Shown here in pieces: positions 9,990 through 20,049 of a DNA stretch of 64,000 nt. Source of the stretch: CADCTB01 sp963768975 (GTDB lineage: Bacteria; Actinomycetota; Acidimicrobiia; Acidimicrobiales; AC-14). Location of the stretch: positions 1 to 64,000 of the forward strand of contig CAVYKB010000009.1 of the NCBI GenBank assembly GCA_963768975.1, written 5' to 3'. The translations under genes and the position numbers were made by a program. The notes beneath the pieces were generated by a model. It was not told the DNA's origin and made no database searches. It saw nothing but the letters and a program-made list of their open reading frames with translations. Each line of letters starts with the position of its first letter. Within the stretch, counting starts at the first letter, position 1.

Positions 9990-12900
9990 TCAGGCGTTCG
10001 GGAGGACGAGGCGCCGGGCGTGCACGGCGACGCGGACGGGAAGCTGGAACAGGGCGGCCGCCACCGCGCCGGCGTGGGGCACGGCGCCGAGGCCGACGGC
10101 GGCGAGGGCGGCCGGGGTGAGGTGCCCGCCGGGCGCCACACCGGTGTCCGACCACGCCGCCTCCTGCCACGAGGCCGGTACGTCGCCCTGCCGGGCCGCA
10201 GGGTCGTCGAGGCCGAAACGGGGCTCGGTGGGCTGCTCCTGGATGACGAAGAACCAGCCGTTGCCGTCGTCGAGGTCGTCCTCCTGGAGGTCGAAGCCGA
10301 CGAAGGAGATGTCCGGGTCGAAGCCGCCGGCGAAGATCGGAGCGAGGGTGTCGGCCGGCAGGGTGCTCAGCTCGCCGGCCGCCGTCGACCGCACCGCGTA
10401 CACCGCAGCCGTCGGGTAGCGGCGTAGGAGATCGCCCCGCAGCAGGAGCACGAGTTGGGGTTCGGCGTCGATCAGGTGGCGGCCCAGGCGGCCGGGGCCG
10501 AACTGGTGGACCGGGCCCAGGTCGGCCTGCCCGTCGAGGCGGTCCCAGAACGTACGGAACGGCGTGCCCCGCTGGTCGGTGGGGTACGTGCGCCACACGA
10601 GCTCGTGGTTCATCTCGTGGTTGAGGCCGACCATGAACGCCTCGACGAACCGGGGGTTGGTCTCCAGCAGCGTCACCGAGTCGGCCGGGATCTCATCGAT
10701 CCCCGGGCAGAACCGGGACCGGTCGACGCGGGCCAGGTAGAGGTAGGCGGGCACGTCGAAGATGGGATGGGCCATGACCCGATCGAGGGTGGGGGCCACC
10801 GAGACGCCGGGCACGGGCTGGCGGATGTCATGGCCGCCGATGCGCACGATGTCCGCCACCCGGGCGGGGATGGTGCGGTCGGGGTCGACCCGGCGCAGGA
10901 CCGCGGTCCGCGCCGCGGCCAGGTCGAAGGGGACAGCCGCGGGCCGCTCGGGGGCGGCGTCGAGGCGCACGCGCTCGGCAAACTGCCCGAAGGCGCCGTC
11001 GAAGCGGGTGAACGTGGCCGCCGCGGCGACGAGCGGGGGCACGACGGAGGTGGGCACCTGGCGCGCCAGCGCCGGCGTCGGGTCGACCACGATGACCCGG
11101 TCGATCACCACCCCGCCGCCGGGACCGCGCCGGGCGGTGAACTTCCGGGCGCCGGTCCGGTCCACCGTCCCCGGCGGGAGGCGGCGGAGCACGCCGGCCA
11201 GGCCGCCGGGCCGGTTCGCGAAGGCCGGGTCGATCTTGCCGACGGCGACCGGCCGGCCTTGGGGGCCGCGCATGGTGACGGTGCCGTCGGCGGCGAGGTT
11301 GAGGGCATCGACGGAAGGCCGGTCGGCGGCGTCCACGCTGAGGAGGTAGGCGGCGGAGCCGGGGGTGGTCCCAGCGACTGCCACCAGCCGGGCGACCAGG
11401 GCGGCCCGCTCGTCGCCGCCCAGGTCGGGGACCGCGTCGACGGCCTGGAGGTGGACGGCGGCGACCATGCCGGCGCCGCGCCGGGGCCGGACGTCGACCT
11501 GCTGGGCGGGCAGGCCGGCGAGGCGGCCGGCCCGGCTGCGCTGGGCGTGGAGCCGCTCGGCGGCGATCGTCACCCCGGCGATGCCGAGGGGGCTGAGGTC
11601 GACCGCCGCGTTCGGGTCGGCGGGGACGGTCAGGGCGTCGAGGGAGGCCATGGTGACGATGCCGTCGGGCACGAACCGGGTGGGGTCGACGCCGGCGAAA
11701 CCGGGGGCCAGCCGGGCGACGATCGCCGGCCTGAGGGCCGTCCCGGTGTGGCGGGCGGCGGCCCGGAGCAGCGGCCGGCGGGCGCTCGCCATGCGCCGCA
11801 GGGCCGGGCTCACGGCGGCATCCGGCAGGCTCGTGGGACGGATGGCCTCCGGCACCGTCACCGCCCCGAGAAGGGTGCGGCGGTGGACCGGCGTGGCCAC
11901 CGAGACCAACTGGTCGGCGGGCAGGGGCACGAGGTGGCGGGCGTAGACCTTGCGGGCCGCCTCCAGCGAGAGGCGGGCGGCGTTGAGCCGGTCGTTGGCG
12001 GCCCGGACCTCGGCCAGCTGCACCCACGCCGCGTGCATGAGGTCCTCCTGGTTCCGCCGCACGACCTCGGTGCCCAGGCCGGCGGCCACCCGCGCCCGGG
12101 GATCGACGTTGAGCTCGGTGAGCCAGGCGGGGGTGTCGTCGGCGAGCTGGTGGCGGTTCACGTGCCACGACCCGTAGATCGGCGGGCCCACGGTGAGGGG
12201 CGCTTCCCGTCCCGCGGCCTGGCGGGCGCCGGCGTTGACCGCGGCGCGCAGTCCGGTGCGCAGGCGGGGGTCGATCTCCTCCAGGCGCAGGTCGTCGCCC
12301 GAGGGGGCGCGCAGGGCGCCGTCCATGTCGACCACCGCGCCGGGGTCGGTTTCGGGCAGCTCGGCCACTCCGGGCTGGGCCACGCCGACGTGCATGGGCA
12401 CCCGTCCCAGCCGGGCCGAGCTCTGGTGGGGGCGGAGGCGGGCGGCCAGCGTCTCGAAGTCGCCCTCGGGGCCGGTGGAGAACTCCCAGTGGAAGTAGAC
12501 GGGGAGCCGGGCGGTCGTCCCGCCCCACGCCGGCCCCATCGGCGCGTCGGGGTCGGGTGTGCCGCCCAGGCCGCGGACCACGCCGGCGTCGAAGGTGGGC
12601 ACCACGCACGCGTAGTAGTGGGCGCCGGCCCGGAGCCGGCGGGGGCAGAGCAGGCGGGAGACGTTGCGGTCGGGGTGGGCGTCGAGCTCGGCGGGGAGAT
12701 CCGACGGGGAGATGGCGGCGTCGGCCAGGACCTGGCCGTGGGCCCAGAGCGGCGTCGACTCCGGATCGGGCAGCTCGGCGCCGGCGTCGGCCGGGCCCTC
12801 GATCCGCAGGACCGGGAGCAGGGCGCCCGGCTCGAGGCCGAGGGTCACGCCGGCCTGCTGCTCCACCACGACCAGGGCCAGCCACGGGCGCAGCACGTCG

Positions 12901-13214
12901 GCGGTGGCGCGGGCCGGCGTGAGCAGCCAGGGCAGGTCGGGGAGGTCGAAGTCGATCGCAGCCAGGTGGTTGGGCTCGAAGGCGGTCGTGCCCGGGCGGG
13001 GCTCGATGCGCACGACCAGGCGGGGGTCGAGGCCAGTCACGTCGCCCGGACCCAGGAGGGTGACGTCGACACCGCCGCTGCCGGCGTTGGTGATGGTGAC
13101 GCCCACCTTCACCGCGGCCCGGAGGGCCAGGGCTTGGCCCGTGTCATCCGTGTCGACCTCGGCCACGATCCCGCGCCGGCACCACGGCAGGAACGTGTAG
13201 CCCGCGCCAGCCAC
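9990..13214 (-). CDS. Unassigned 1074-residue protein of giant operon
   Basis: GTG start at 13214, one base pair short of abutting the upstream stop; ends at 9990 just before the next ATG. Early segments (FLPWCRRGI, DLPWLLTPARA, LRPWLALVVVEQ) are followed by YFHWEFSTGPEGDFETLAARL, IYGSWHVNRHQL and a helical region rich in RLNAARLSLEAARKV. Near residue 880 lies MVGLNHEMNHELVWR followed by YPTDQRGTPFRTFWD, a strikingly polar conserved-looking block; HEMNH fits the HExxH pattern formally but I doubt it is a protease site. The C-terminus has FVGFDLQEDDLDDGNGWFFV. No signal peptide or membrane helix. I recall unannotated homologues sharing these blocks, nothing more. Confidence 0.8.
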   Translation of the reverse strand: MAGAGYTFLPWCRRGIVAEVDTDDTGQALALRAAVKVGVTITNAGSGGVDVTLLGPGDVTGLDPRLVVRIEPRPGTTAFEPNHLAAIDFDLPDLPWLLTPARATADVLRPWLALVVVEQQAGVTLGLEPGALLPVLRIEGPADAGAELPDPESTPLWAHGQVLADAAISPSDLPAELDAHPDRNVSRLLCPRRLRAGAHYYACVVPTFDAGVVRGLGGTPDPDAPMGPAWGGTTARLPVYFHWEFSTGPEGDFETLAARLRPHQSSARLGRVPMHVGVAQPGVAELPETDPGAVVDMDGALRAPSGDDLRLEEIDPRLRTGLRAAVNAGARQAAGREAPLTVGPPIYGSWHVNRHQLADDTPAWLTELNVDPRARVAAGLGTEVVRRNQEDLMHAAWVQLAEVRAANDRLNAARLSLEAARKVYARHLVPLPADQLVSVATPVHRRTLLGAVTVPEAIRPTSLPDAAVSPALRRMASARRPLLRAAARHTGTALRPAIVARLAPGFAGVDPTRFVPDGIVTMASLDALTVPADPNAAVDLSPLGIAGVTIAAERLHAQRSRAGRLAGLPAQQVDVRPRRGAGMVAAVHLQAVDAVPDLGGDERAALVARLVAVAGTTPGSAAYLLSVDAADRPSVDALNLAADGTVTMRGPQGRPVAVGKIDPAFANRPGGLAGVLRRLPPGTVDRTGARKFTARRGPGGGVVIDRVIVVDPTPALARQVPTSVVPPLVAAAATFTRFDGAFGQFAERVRLDAAPERPAAVPFDLAAARTAVLRRVDPDRTIPARVADIVRIGGHDIRQPVPGVSVAPTLDRVMAHPIFDVPAYLYLARVDRSRFCPGIDEIPADSVTLLETNPRFVEAFMVGLNHEMNHELVWRTYPTDQRGTPFRTFWDRLDGQADLGPVHQFGPGRLGRHLIDAEPQLVLLLRGDLLRRYPTAAVYAVRSTAAGELSTLPADTLAPIFAGGFDPDISFVGFDLQEDDLDDGNGWFFVIQEQPTEPRFGLDDPAARQGDVPASWQEAAWSDTGVAPGGHLTPAALAAVGLGAVPHAGAVAAALFQLPVRVAVHARRLVLPNA

Positions 13215-13216
13215 GG

Positions 13217-16200
13217 TCAGCGCACCGTTTCCCAGGCTTCGACCAGCACGGCGCCGGGCCGGGCCGCCTCCGCCTGGGCGCCGGCGGTGGCGGTGACCGG
13301 CGCCGGGTCGCCGGTCGGCGTGAGCGCCTGCGCGTCGACGAGGACGAGGGGCGGTTGCGACACGGCGACCCGCCGGCTGGCGTTGCCGGCCAGCGCAGTC
13401 GCAAGCTGGCGCGGGGACCGGCCGGCGCCGCCCGTGCGGGCCTGGCCGCCGGCGGCGTCCAGGCTGAGGTCGAGGCGCGTGCCCGTCCCGATCACCTTCC
13501 ACCGCTGGCGCCGGGGATCCGGATCGGGGTGCGGTTCGTCCTCGGGCACGAGGTAGCGGTCCTCGAAGGTGAGCGGTGCCCGCCCCAGCCCGCCGGCGGT
13601 GGCCGGCACCCGGAACCCGGCCACGCCCACGGTGAGGCCGGCGTCGAACCGCTCGAAAGCCGGCGAGGTCAGGGCCCGGTCCTCGTCCAGGTCGATGAAC
13701 TGCCCGGGCGCGAAGTGGTCGCGCACCGGGGTCGACGCCACCTCGGCGCCGTTGACGGTGGTCGGGCCGGCGGTGAACGTCACCGGCCCGCCGGCCACCC
13801 GCTTGGCCCCGACCCGCTGGACCTCGATGCCCAGGGGCGCAGCACGCTGGAGGAAGGTGAGCTCGCCGAACGGGTGCACGGCCAGCCCGGTGGCCGGGAT
13901 CTCGACGGTGACCGGCGGGCTGACGCCGGCGGGAAGCTTGGCCGACCAGCTGGCAGGGTCGGACAGGGCGGCGGCCATGGCCTCCCGCAGGGCCGAGGTG
14001 GTCGTCGAGAGCGCCGGCTCGTCGCCCCAGCGCTCGTCAAAGTCGAAGTCGTAGTCCCACCACAGGATCTCGAACCGGCCGGCGCCTACCGCGTGCCACT
14101 CACCAGGTCCGGTCAGGACCATCTCGACCTTGATGCCGCACAGCGACTTGCTCTTGAACTTCAGGGCCACGCCGAACCGGCATTGGGCGACGAAGCGGTC
14201 GGTCTCGGTGTCGGCCAGGGCGTCGAAGCCCACGTTGCCCTCGATGGTGACCGGCCCGAGCTTGGCCTTGAGCTCGATGTTGATGCCCAGGTGCTTGGCG
14301 TTGGGCGAGATGGCGTAATACAGCTTGCATTCGAGCTTCACCGGCCCCAGCTTCAGGCCGAACCCGAGGCGGTCCATGGTGGCGGGCACGCCGCGGGGCA
14401 CGTCGACGAAGCTGGGGTGGAAGCCGCCGGCGGCGAGGATCATGGTCGGGTTCTCGCCCGACTCGCAGGAGACGACCAGGTCGCCGGTCAGGGCGAAGCC
14501 GACGAGCTTGGAGTCCCGGAGCCGGGCCCGGAAGTACATCCACGCCTCGTCGTAGTCGTACCAGCCGACGATGTCGACGAGGAAGCGCACGACCGGCGGC
14601 ACGCCCAGGGCTTGCGCCGGCACCTGGATCAGCAGCTGCCCGAGAACGACGATCTTGCTCAGCGAGCGGGGGTCGGCCCCGCCCATGGCGTTGTCGATCT
14701 CGAACAGCAGGCCGAGGCGGAGGTGGACGATGGTGGGCGTGCCCCAACCCAGCTCGATCACCGGGCCGACGGTGAAGGTGTTCTGCTCGATCGGGAACAC
14801 GGTGCGCAGCCGGGGGAGGATCCGGGGCGCGTCGGCCACCGGGTTCTCCGGGAAGAGCAGGTCGTCGATCAGCCCGCCCTTGAGGCCATCGGTGATGGCC
14901 AGGGTGTCCGGCCGGTGGTGGATGCCGATGATGCCGCCCAGGCCGTTGAGGGTGAAGCCCCAGCCCAGGTCCCAGCGGAACTGGGCGAACAGGAGCAGGA
15001 GCAGGGCCCAGCCTTTGTCGGGGGCGGGCAGCTCGGTGGTGAGGATGCCGATGGCTTTGACCGTCAGCTTGCCGACGACCGGTAGGTCGAGCTCGAGCTC
15101 CAGGACGCCGGCGTATTCGTGGCGGGCGGTGTCGCCGTAGAGGAACCCGCCGCCCTTGGCCGCGCCGGCGTCGAGCAGGAGGCCGATCCCCGTGGGCGGC
15201 TTGAGCCGCACGGTGTCGGTGATGGCGCCGAAGTCGCCCTCGGGCACGCCGCCCGAATCGATCAGGATGCCGAGGCGGTCGACCGACGCCTGAAACGCGC
15301 CGATGTCGAGCGACATGCCGGCCGAGAGCTCGATGGCCACGCCGTCCGTGGAGGGCGATCGCCCGACCGACAGCTCCAGGTACTGGAGGGTGAAAACACC
15401 CTTGATCGACGCGCCCAGCGGCAGGTTGGCCCGCAGGCGGGTGCCGCCGTCGATGCGCAGGCCGTGGTCGGTGTCGAGCGTCACGCCGAGGGAGAACGGG
15501 AACTCGACGGTCTTGCCCGGCAGGCTGGCCAGGAACCCGTCGCCGTCGCCCAGGGCGATGACGAGTTTGCCCTGGGCGATCGCCACCCGCATGCCCGCCC
15601 GGCCGATGGCGGACTCGACGACGAACTCGAACCCGGCCAGCTCCAGCCGGGTGGCGTTGGTGATGGCCAGCACCGTGGGGGCGATGGCCTGACCCGGTGA
15701 CGGCGGCGGGTCGCCCGGCGACCGGGGCTCGATCTGGCGGGCCCGCAGGCGGATCACCGCGTTCGACGCCGCCCCCCCGGCCTGGAACTCGAGCGGGCCG
15801 TCGCCGAAGGGGATGTAGAACCACGCCCCGCCGGGCGCCACGAGGGTGACCGTCCACTCCCGGGAACCCTCGACACCGGTCTCCGACAGCTCGCCGCTCA
15901 GGCCGACGAAGACGCCCGGCCCGCCCTGGTCGGAGGTGACGCCGGCGACGGTCAGGCCCACCGTGGCGTTGAGGGAGCCGCCGAGTCGCAGCACCATCGT
16001 GCCGGTGCGCTGGGAGATCAGGTCGGCGAGGGGCGACGCGGTCTCCGGGTCAGGGTCCCATCCGTAGAACGCCTCGAACATGCTGTCGTCGTGGGTCGCC
16101 GACTGGCGCCACTGGGCGAAGGCCACCGCGGCCACGCCGAACAGGGCCGACAGCCGTTGGGCCACCTGCTCGCCGTGATCAGGCGGCAGCGGCTCGCCCT

Positions 16201-16679
16201 TGATCGTCGAGGTGATCAGCGCGGGGTCGAAGTGCTCGACCGTGTCGTACTCGCCCAGGATCAGACCGAGGGCCTTGAGCACCGCGTAGGCGGCGGGATT
16301 CCGCACCCGGAGCGACTCGCTGGCCGAGATCTGGGTGAGCGTCCAGAACAGCTCCCACGGGGTGATCTCCTCGTCCTCCAGCGACGACAGAAAGACGCTG
16401 AGCGCCTCGTAGGCATCGGCGATGGCCAGGACCGTCTCGGCCAGCGCCGTCTCGTCGGGGTCGACCTGGTTGAGGTACCCGTCGATCTTGCCCTTCAGCT
16501 CGGGCGGGACCTTCTCCGGCGGCGTGAGCGGCGTCTTCGGTGGGAGGCCCAGGTCCTCCAGGAGGGTGCGGGCGATGGCCGGGTCGCTGAAGGTGTCCTC
16601 GACCCACTCGATGAACTCCTTGAACCCGTAGACGATCCACTGCCAGCACGTCCGCTTCTTCTTGGCCGGCGATGGCCAT
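13217..16679 (-). CDS. DUF6603-like beta-rich giant protein, start region frameshifted
   Basis: Long stretches alternate polar and hydrophobic residues, as in extended beta-structure (for example LGPVKLECKLYYAIS and KLGPVTIEGNVGFDAL), and GWGFTLNGLGGIIGI resembles the signature I remember for DUF6603. The end is WETVR at 13217. In the coding frame there is no start codon between the phosphatase stop at 16679 and a GTG at 16306, yet sensible protein (WQWIVYGFKEFIEWVED) continues upstream to about 16660. An ATG at 16679 overlaps the previous stop (TGATG), and removing one C from the GGCC near 16661 joins it to the frame, giving 1153 residues. No signal peptide is evident. Function unknown; a lipid- or ligand-holding beta structure is only a guess. 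Confidence 0.75.
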
Positions 16680-19342
16680 CAGCCGAGCACCGGGCCGAGG
16701 TCGCCGGCCGGCGGCAGGATCGCCGCCTCGTGGACGGTGTTGGCGGCGCCGATGGCGGCGCCGAAGGTCGCCTCCGAGTAGATGGTGTGGCGCACACGGA
16801 CCTCGGAGTCGACCTCGGCGAAGGTCACGGTGGCCGCGTTCGGGGAGAACACGCACACCCGCATCTGGTCCTTCCGGTCCAGGGCCGCGGCTGCGTGGCG
16901 GGCCGCAATCTTGGCGAAGCTCGCGGTTGGGTCGGCGGGGTCGAACTCGTCGACCGGCGCTTGGAACGGGTAGCTCGGCGGCATCGTGGGATCGTCCCGC
17001 CCGCGCTCGTCGCGCAGCATGCGGGCCCGCCAGCGCCAGTCGGGTTGGGTGTTGACGACGGTGCCCGCCGGCCAGCCGGCGGCCGGCACCAGCGACGGGG
17101 TGCGCAGCATCCGTGCCCGGCGCCCCGGCGTGATCGACGACCCCGCCGGCAGGGTGAGCGCAGGGGTGCCCTCGGACGGGTTACCGAGCGGTGGGTCCTT
17201 GACGAAGGTCTTCCACGCCAGCCGCTCCACGGGCTCCCCCCGCAGCATCCCCTGACCGAAGGGAAGCGCCCGCACCAGGGGCCGGAGCACCGCCGGCCCC
17301 TCCTTGCGGGCGCCGCTGGAGGTGAGCTGGACGATGCGCGAGAGCGGCCCGCCCGGCAGCCCGGCCCAGTAGTCGAGCACGGCGCTCGACGACAGGTGCA
17401 CGTCGCCCGAGAGGATGATCACCGCGCGGAACGTGGCCAGGCGCTGCAGCAGCTCCTCGAGCGCGGGCTCGTCGCCGTTCCACCCCTCGGCCTCCTGCGC
17501 TTCGGCGCCCCGCGGCGGGATGCCGGGCTTGCAGGGGTTGTAGCGCTCCTTTCCGGCGATGGTGGTCTTCACGTCGTGGACCACGATGGAGACCGGCTGA
17601 AGGATGTCGTGGATCAGGGTCGGACCGATCACCGGTGCGGCGGAGACGACCACCAGCAGCTCCTGGTCGCCGGCGAAGGGGCCCTGCGGCACCTGCCCCT
17701 TCAGCGTGGTGCCCAGCAGCGCCGGCGGCGTGACGCCCTCGCTGCGGTACGAACGGCGGGTGCGGGTGTCGAGCACCACCACCCGGTGCTTGGGGCCGTC
17801 CACCGTGTAGGTGAAAACCGCCTTGTCCCCCGCGTGCTCGGCGGTGTCGGGGTCGTTCAGGCCGAGGAGCTTCTCCAGGGGCGACACGTCGCCGGCGGGG
17901 AAGGGGCCGGCGCCGGCGAGGGAGTCGTGGATGAGCTTCATGAGGTTGCCGTTGTTGGTGAGCTTCAGGGGCTCGCCGGTGGCGGTCGGCTTCTTCATCG
18001 CCCAGACCGGGTCGCCGGGCTGGGGCTCGGGCAGGCCGTCGAGCGGGTCGAAGATGGACTTGTCGGCCCGCGTGAACGCCCGGGGGTCGTTGCCCCACCC
18101 CTGGAACACGGTGTAGGCCGTCATGGCGTTGCGGATGACGGCTCGCCCTAGAGGCCGGGGCACCACCCGGTTGCGCCAGCGCTTGTTGATGTTCCAGTCG
18201 TCACAGACTTCGTGGTCGTCGAAGACCATGTAGGTCGGGGTGTTGGCCAGCAGCCGGGCCATCCGGGGCACGGCGTCCCGGTAGACGCTCGTGCGGCTTA
18301 CGTCGGTCTGGAACGCGGTGCGGGACTGGCCGGCCTGCAGGGTGGTCTCCGCCGCTTTCCACTTGGCCAGGCTGGGCTCGCCCGAGACGTCGTCGCGGTG
18401 GCACGCCTCCCAGTCGGTGAGGTGGGCGGCGACGGCCGAGGTGTCTGAGGCGACGTACACCTCCTCGGCGGTGGCCAGCGGGCGCCACACCCGCGAGCTC
18501 CATGCCAGCAGGTACATCGCCGCGTACTCGCCGAAGCTGAGAAGGTGGCAGTGGCCCTCCATACCGGTGAACCGGGCCTCCTCCCGCACGAGGCGCAGCC
18601 GGCGGTGCGCCGGGAAGTTGGTCAGCGTCACGGGAACGTCGGCGCCGGCCACCGGCACCTGCTCGCCCACGGCGCCGCCGATCAGCTCGACGGCGAGCGC
18701 GTTGAGCGGCTGCATGAGGCAGCGCGACACGTGGTCGGCGTAGATTTGGTCCCCGGTCAGGAACAGCTGGTGGGCTCGAGCCAGAGGGTTGAAGAGGTGG
18801 AGCTCGGTCTCGGCGTCGAGGAACGCCATGGCGTCGGGGCCGTCGGCCAGCACGTCCCGGCAGGAGGCGTGGGCCAGGCGCAGGTCGACGAGGGCCCCCG
18901 GCAGGGTGGCGAACGTGGGGAGCTGGCCGGCGACGTAGCCCAGCTTCAGGTGCAGGGGAGCAGCGGGGTCGACGTTGCCGAGACGGGGGCTGGACGGCTC
19001 GTCGTCCAACAGGCCCTGCTGGTCCAGGTTGGTGGGGGCGAGAGCCGGGTTGTTCGAGGTGAAGGAGAGGTCGTAGGAGAAAATTGCGCCAGGCTGGAGC
19101 GACGCCGAGGCGCGAGCGGTGACGACGGCCACGTGGAGGTTGGCGCCGAAGGGCACGGTGGGCGCCGAGCCGGTGGCCACCTTGGGGGCGCTGGACGGCA
19201 CGGTGCCGACGCCGCCCGCCTGCTGGATCCCCGGCCAGATGTCGGCCGTTACGATCGCCGGCTGGCGCAGGGCGACCCAGAAGCTGCACAGACGGGGCTC
19301 GACGCGCCGCACGATCGGCCCGGCCAGGACCAGGGGCAACAT
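16679..19342 (-). CDS. PhoD-like metallophosphatase, first gene of giant operon
   Basis: An 887-residue protein with the three metal-ligand motifs of PhoD-like phosphodiesterase/phosphomonoesterases: TGDQIYADH, MVFDDHEVCDDWN and ILSGDVHLSSS. The N-terminal ~150 residues (LAGPIVRRVEPRLCSFWVAL onward) match the beta-sandwich that precedes the catalytic domain in this family. Unlike classical secreted PhoD it has no Tat or Sec signal peptide, so it probably acts in the cytoplasm or on an assembled particle. It is longer than the usual 500-600 residues. It leads a five-gene operon; the next gene starts within its stop codon. Substrate unknown; family call is strong. Confidence 0.88.
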   Translation of the reverse strand: MLPLVLAGPIVRRVEPRLCSFWVALRQPAIVTADIWPGIQQAGGVGTVPSSAPKVATGSAPTVPFGANLHVAVVTARASASLQPGAIFSYDLSFTSNNPALAPTNLDQQGLLDDEPSSPRLGNVDPAAPLHLKLGYVAGQLPTFATLPGALVDLRLAHASCRDVLADGPDAMAFLDAETELHLFNPLARAHQLFLTGDQIYADHVSRCLMQPLNALAVELIGGAVGEQVPVAGADVPVTLTNFPAHRRLRLVREEARFTGMEGHCHLLSFGEYAAMYLLAWSSRVWRPLATAEEVYVASDTSAVAAHLTDWEACHRDDVSGEPSLAKWKAAETTLQAGQSRTAFQTDVSRTSVYRDAVPRMARLLANTPTYMVFDDHEVCDDWNINKRWRNRVVPRPLGRAVIRNAMTAYTVFQGWGNDPRAFTRADKSIFDPLDGLPEPQPGDPVWAMKKPTATGEPLKLTNNGNLMKLIHDSLAGAGPFPAGDVSPLEKLLGLNDPDTAEHAGDKAVFTYTVDGPKHRVVVLDTRTRRSYRSEGVTPPALLGTTLKGQVPQGPFAGDQELLVVVSAAPVIGPTLIHDILQPVSIVVHDVKTTIAGKERYNPCKPGIPPRGAEAQEAEGWNGDEPALEELLQRLATFRAVIILSGDVHLSSSAVLDYWAGLPGGPLSRIVQLTSSGARKEGPAVLRPLVRALPFGQGMLRGEPVERLAWKTFVKDPPLGNPSEGTPALTLPAGSSITPGRRARMLRTPSLVPAAGWPAGTVVNTQPDWRWRARMLRDERGRDDPTMPPSYPFQAPVDEFDPADPTASFAKIAARHAAAALDRKDQMRVCVFSPNAATVTFAEVDSEVRVRHTIYSEATFGAAIGAANTVHEAAILPPAGDLGPVLG

Positions 19343-19485
19343 CAGTCGAGGGCTCGCCGGCGGGGACGACCGGCCACGGGCCTACCCGTCATGTCGCTCG
19401 CCTCAAGCCCCCTCTCGCCCAGCCTTGCGAGTTCGTTGCCGGCGGCGAGCCTACGCCGTGGGCCGGCGCTGCGCTCGGGCGCCGC

Positions 19486-19944
19486 TCAGTTGTTGCGGGC
19501 CGCCACGTGGGCCGCCACCTGGCGCTTCAGCCGGCCGAGGATGGCCCCCATGCCTCGCAGGCGCTGGGAGGAGATGGCCTCGGCCAGGCCCATCTTCATG
19601 TAGAAGTCGTTGGGCGTGGCCAGGACCTCGGCGGCCTTCGCTCCTTCGAGGCCACTGTGCAGGATGCCGGCGAAGCCGCGGGTCGTCGGGGCCTGGTCGG
19701 GCACGTCGAAGTGGAGGTGCACCCGGTCGTCGTCGTCGACGGACGTGATGAGGAAGAACGGAGTGGCGCACTCGGGCACCTGCTCCATCAGCTCCCGGTG
19801 GCCGGCGAGCTCTTCGGGGAGCGGCGGCACCTTCTTGGAGTACTCGAGGAGGGCCTGAAGCCTCAGCTCCTTGGGCGCTCCACCGAAGAGGTCGACGATG
19901 CGCTGGAGGGCCGGCGGCGCCGCAGCAATTGGGTCTGCGCTCAT
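19486..19944 (-). CDS. sufE: SufE-like sulfur acceptor protein
   Basis: A 152-residue protein starting at ATG 19944. SufE proteins accept persulfide sulfur from a cysteine desulfurase for Fe-S cluster assembly. The likely acceptor is Cys59 in VPECATPFFL, and the family C-terminal block MKMGLAEAISSQRLRGMG is present. It is transcribed away from a thiosulfate sulfurtransferase gene that starts 106 bases to the right, a pairing seen in other actinobacteria. No desulfurase gene is in the window. Downstream, 143 bases separate it from the giant operon on the same strand. Confidence 0.9.
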   Translation of the reverse strand: MSADPIAAAPPALQRIVDLFGGAPKELRLQALLEYSKKVPPLPEELAGHRELMEQVPECATPFFLITSVDDDDRVHLHFDVPDQAPTTRGFAGILHSGLEGAKAAEVLATPNDFYMKMGLAEAISSQRLRGMGAILGRLKRQVAAHVAARNN

Positions 19945-20034
19945 GGACCCAATCCTCCCACACAGCGGCGGCAATTCTTGACCCGTGAAGTCAGGATTGC
20001 CCACTAGGCTGTATCGGAGAACATCCGAACGTCC

Positions 20035-20041
20035 AAGGAGG
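20035..20041 (+). promoter_or_regulatory. Strong ribosome binding site for sulfurtransferase
   Basis: AAGGAGG lies eight bases before the ATG at 20050. It is the best Shine-Dalgarno match in the window and fixes that start; most other genes here have weak or no such site. Confidence 0.8.
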
Positions 20042-20049
20042 ATGCCCAC

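Noticed and set aside
10455..13556. Plus-strand 1033-residue open frame
   Set aside because: Complementary to the well-formed 1074-residue protein and shows only low-complexity His/Gly/Arg sequence.
19945..20049. TTGACC at 19978 with TAGGCT at 20005 as a sigma-70 promoter for the sulfurtransferase
   Set aside because: The spacing of 21 bases is too long for a normal promoter; I did not list it.
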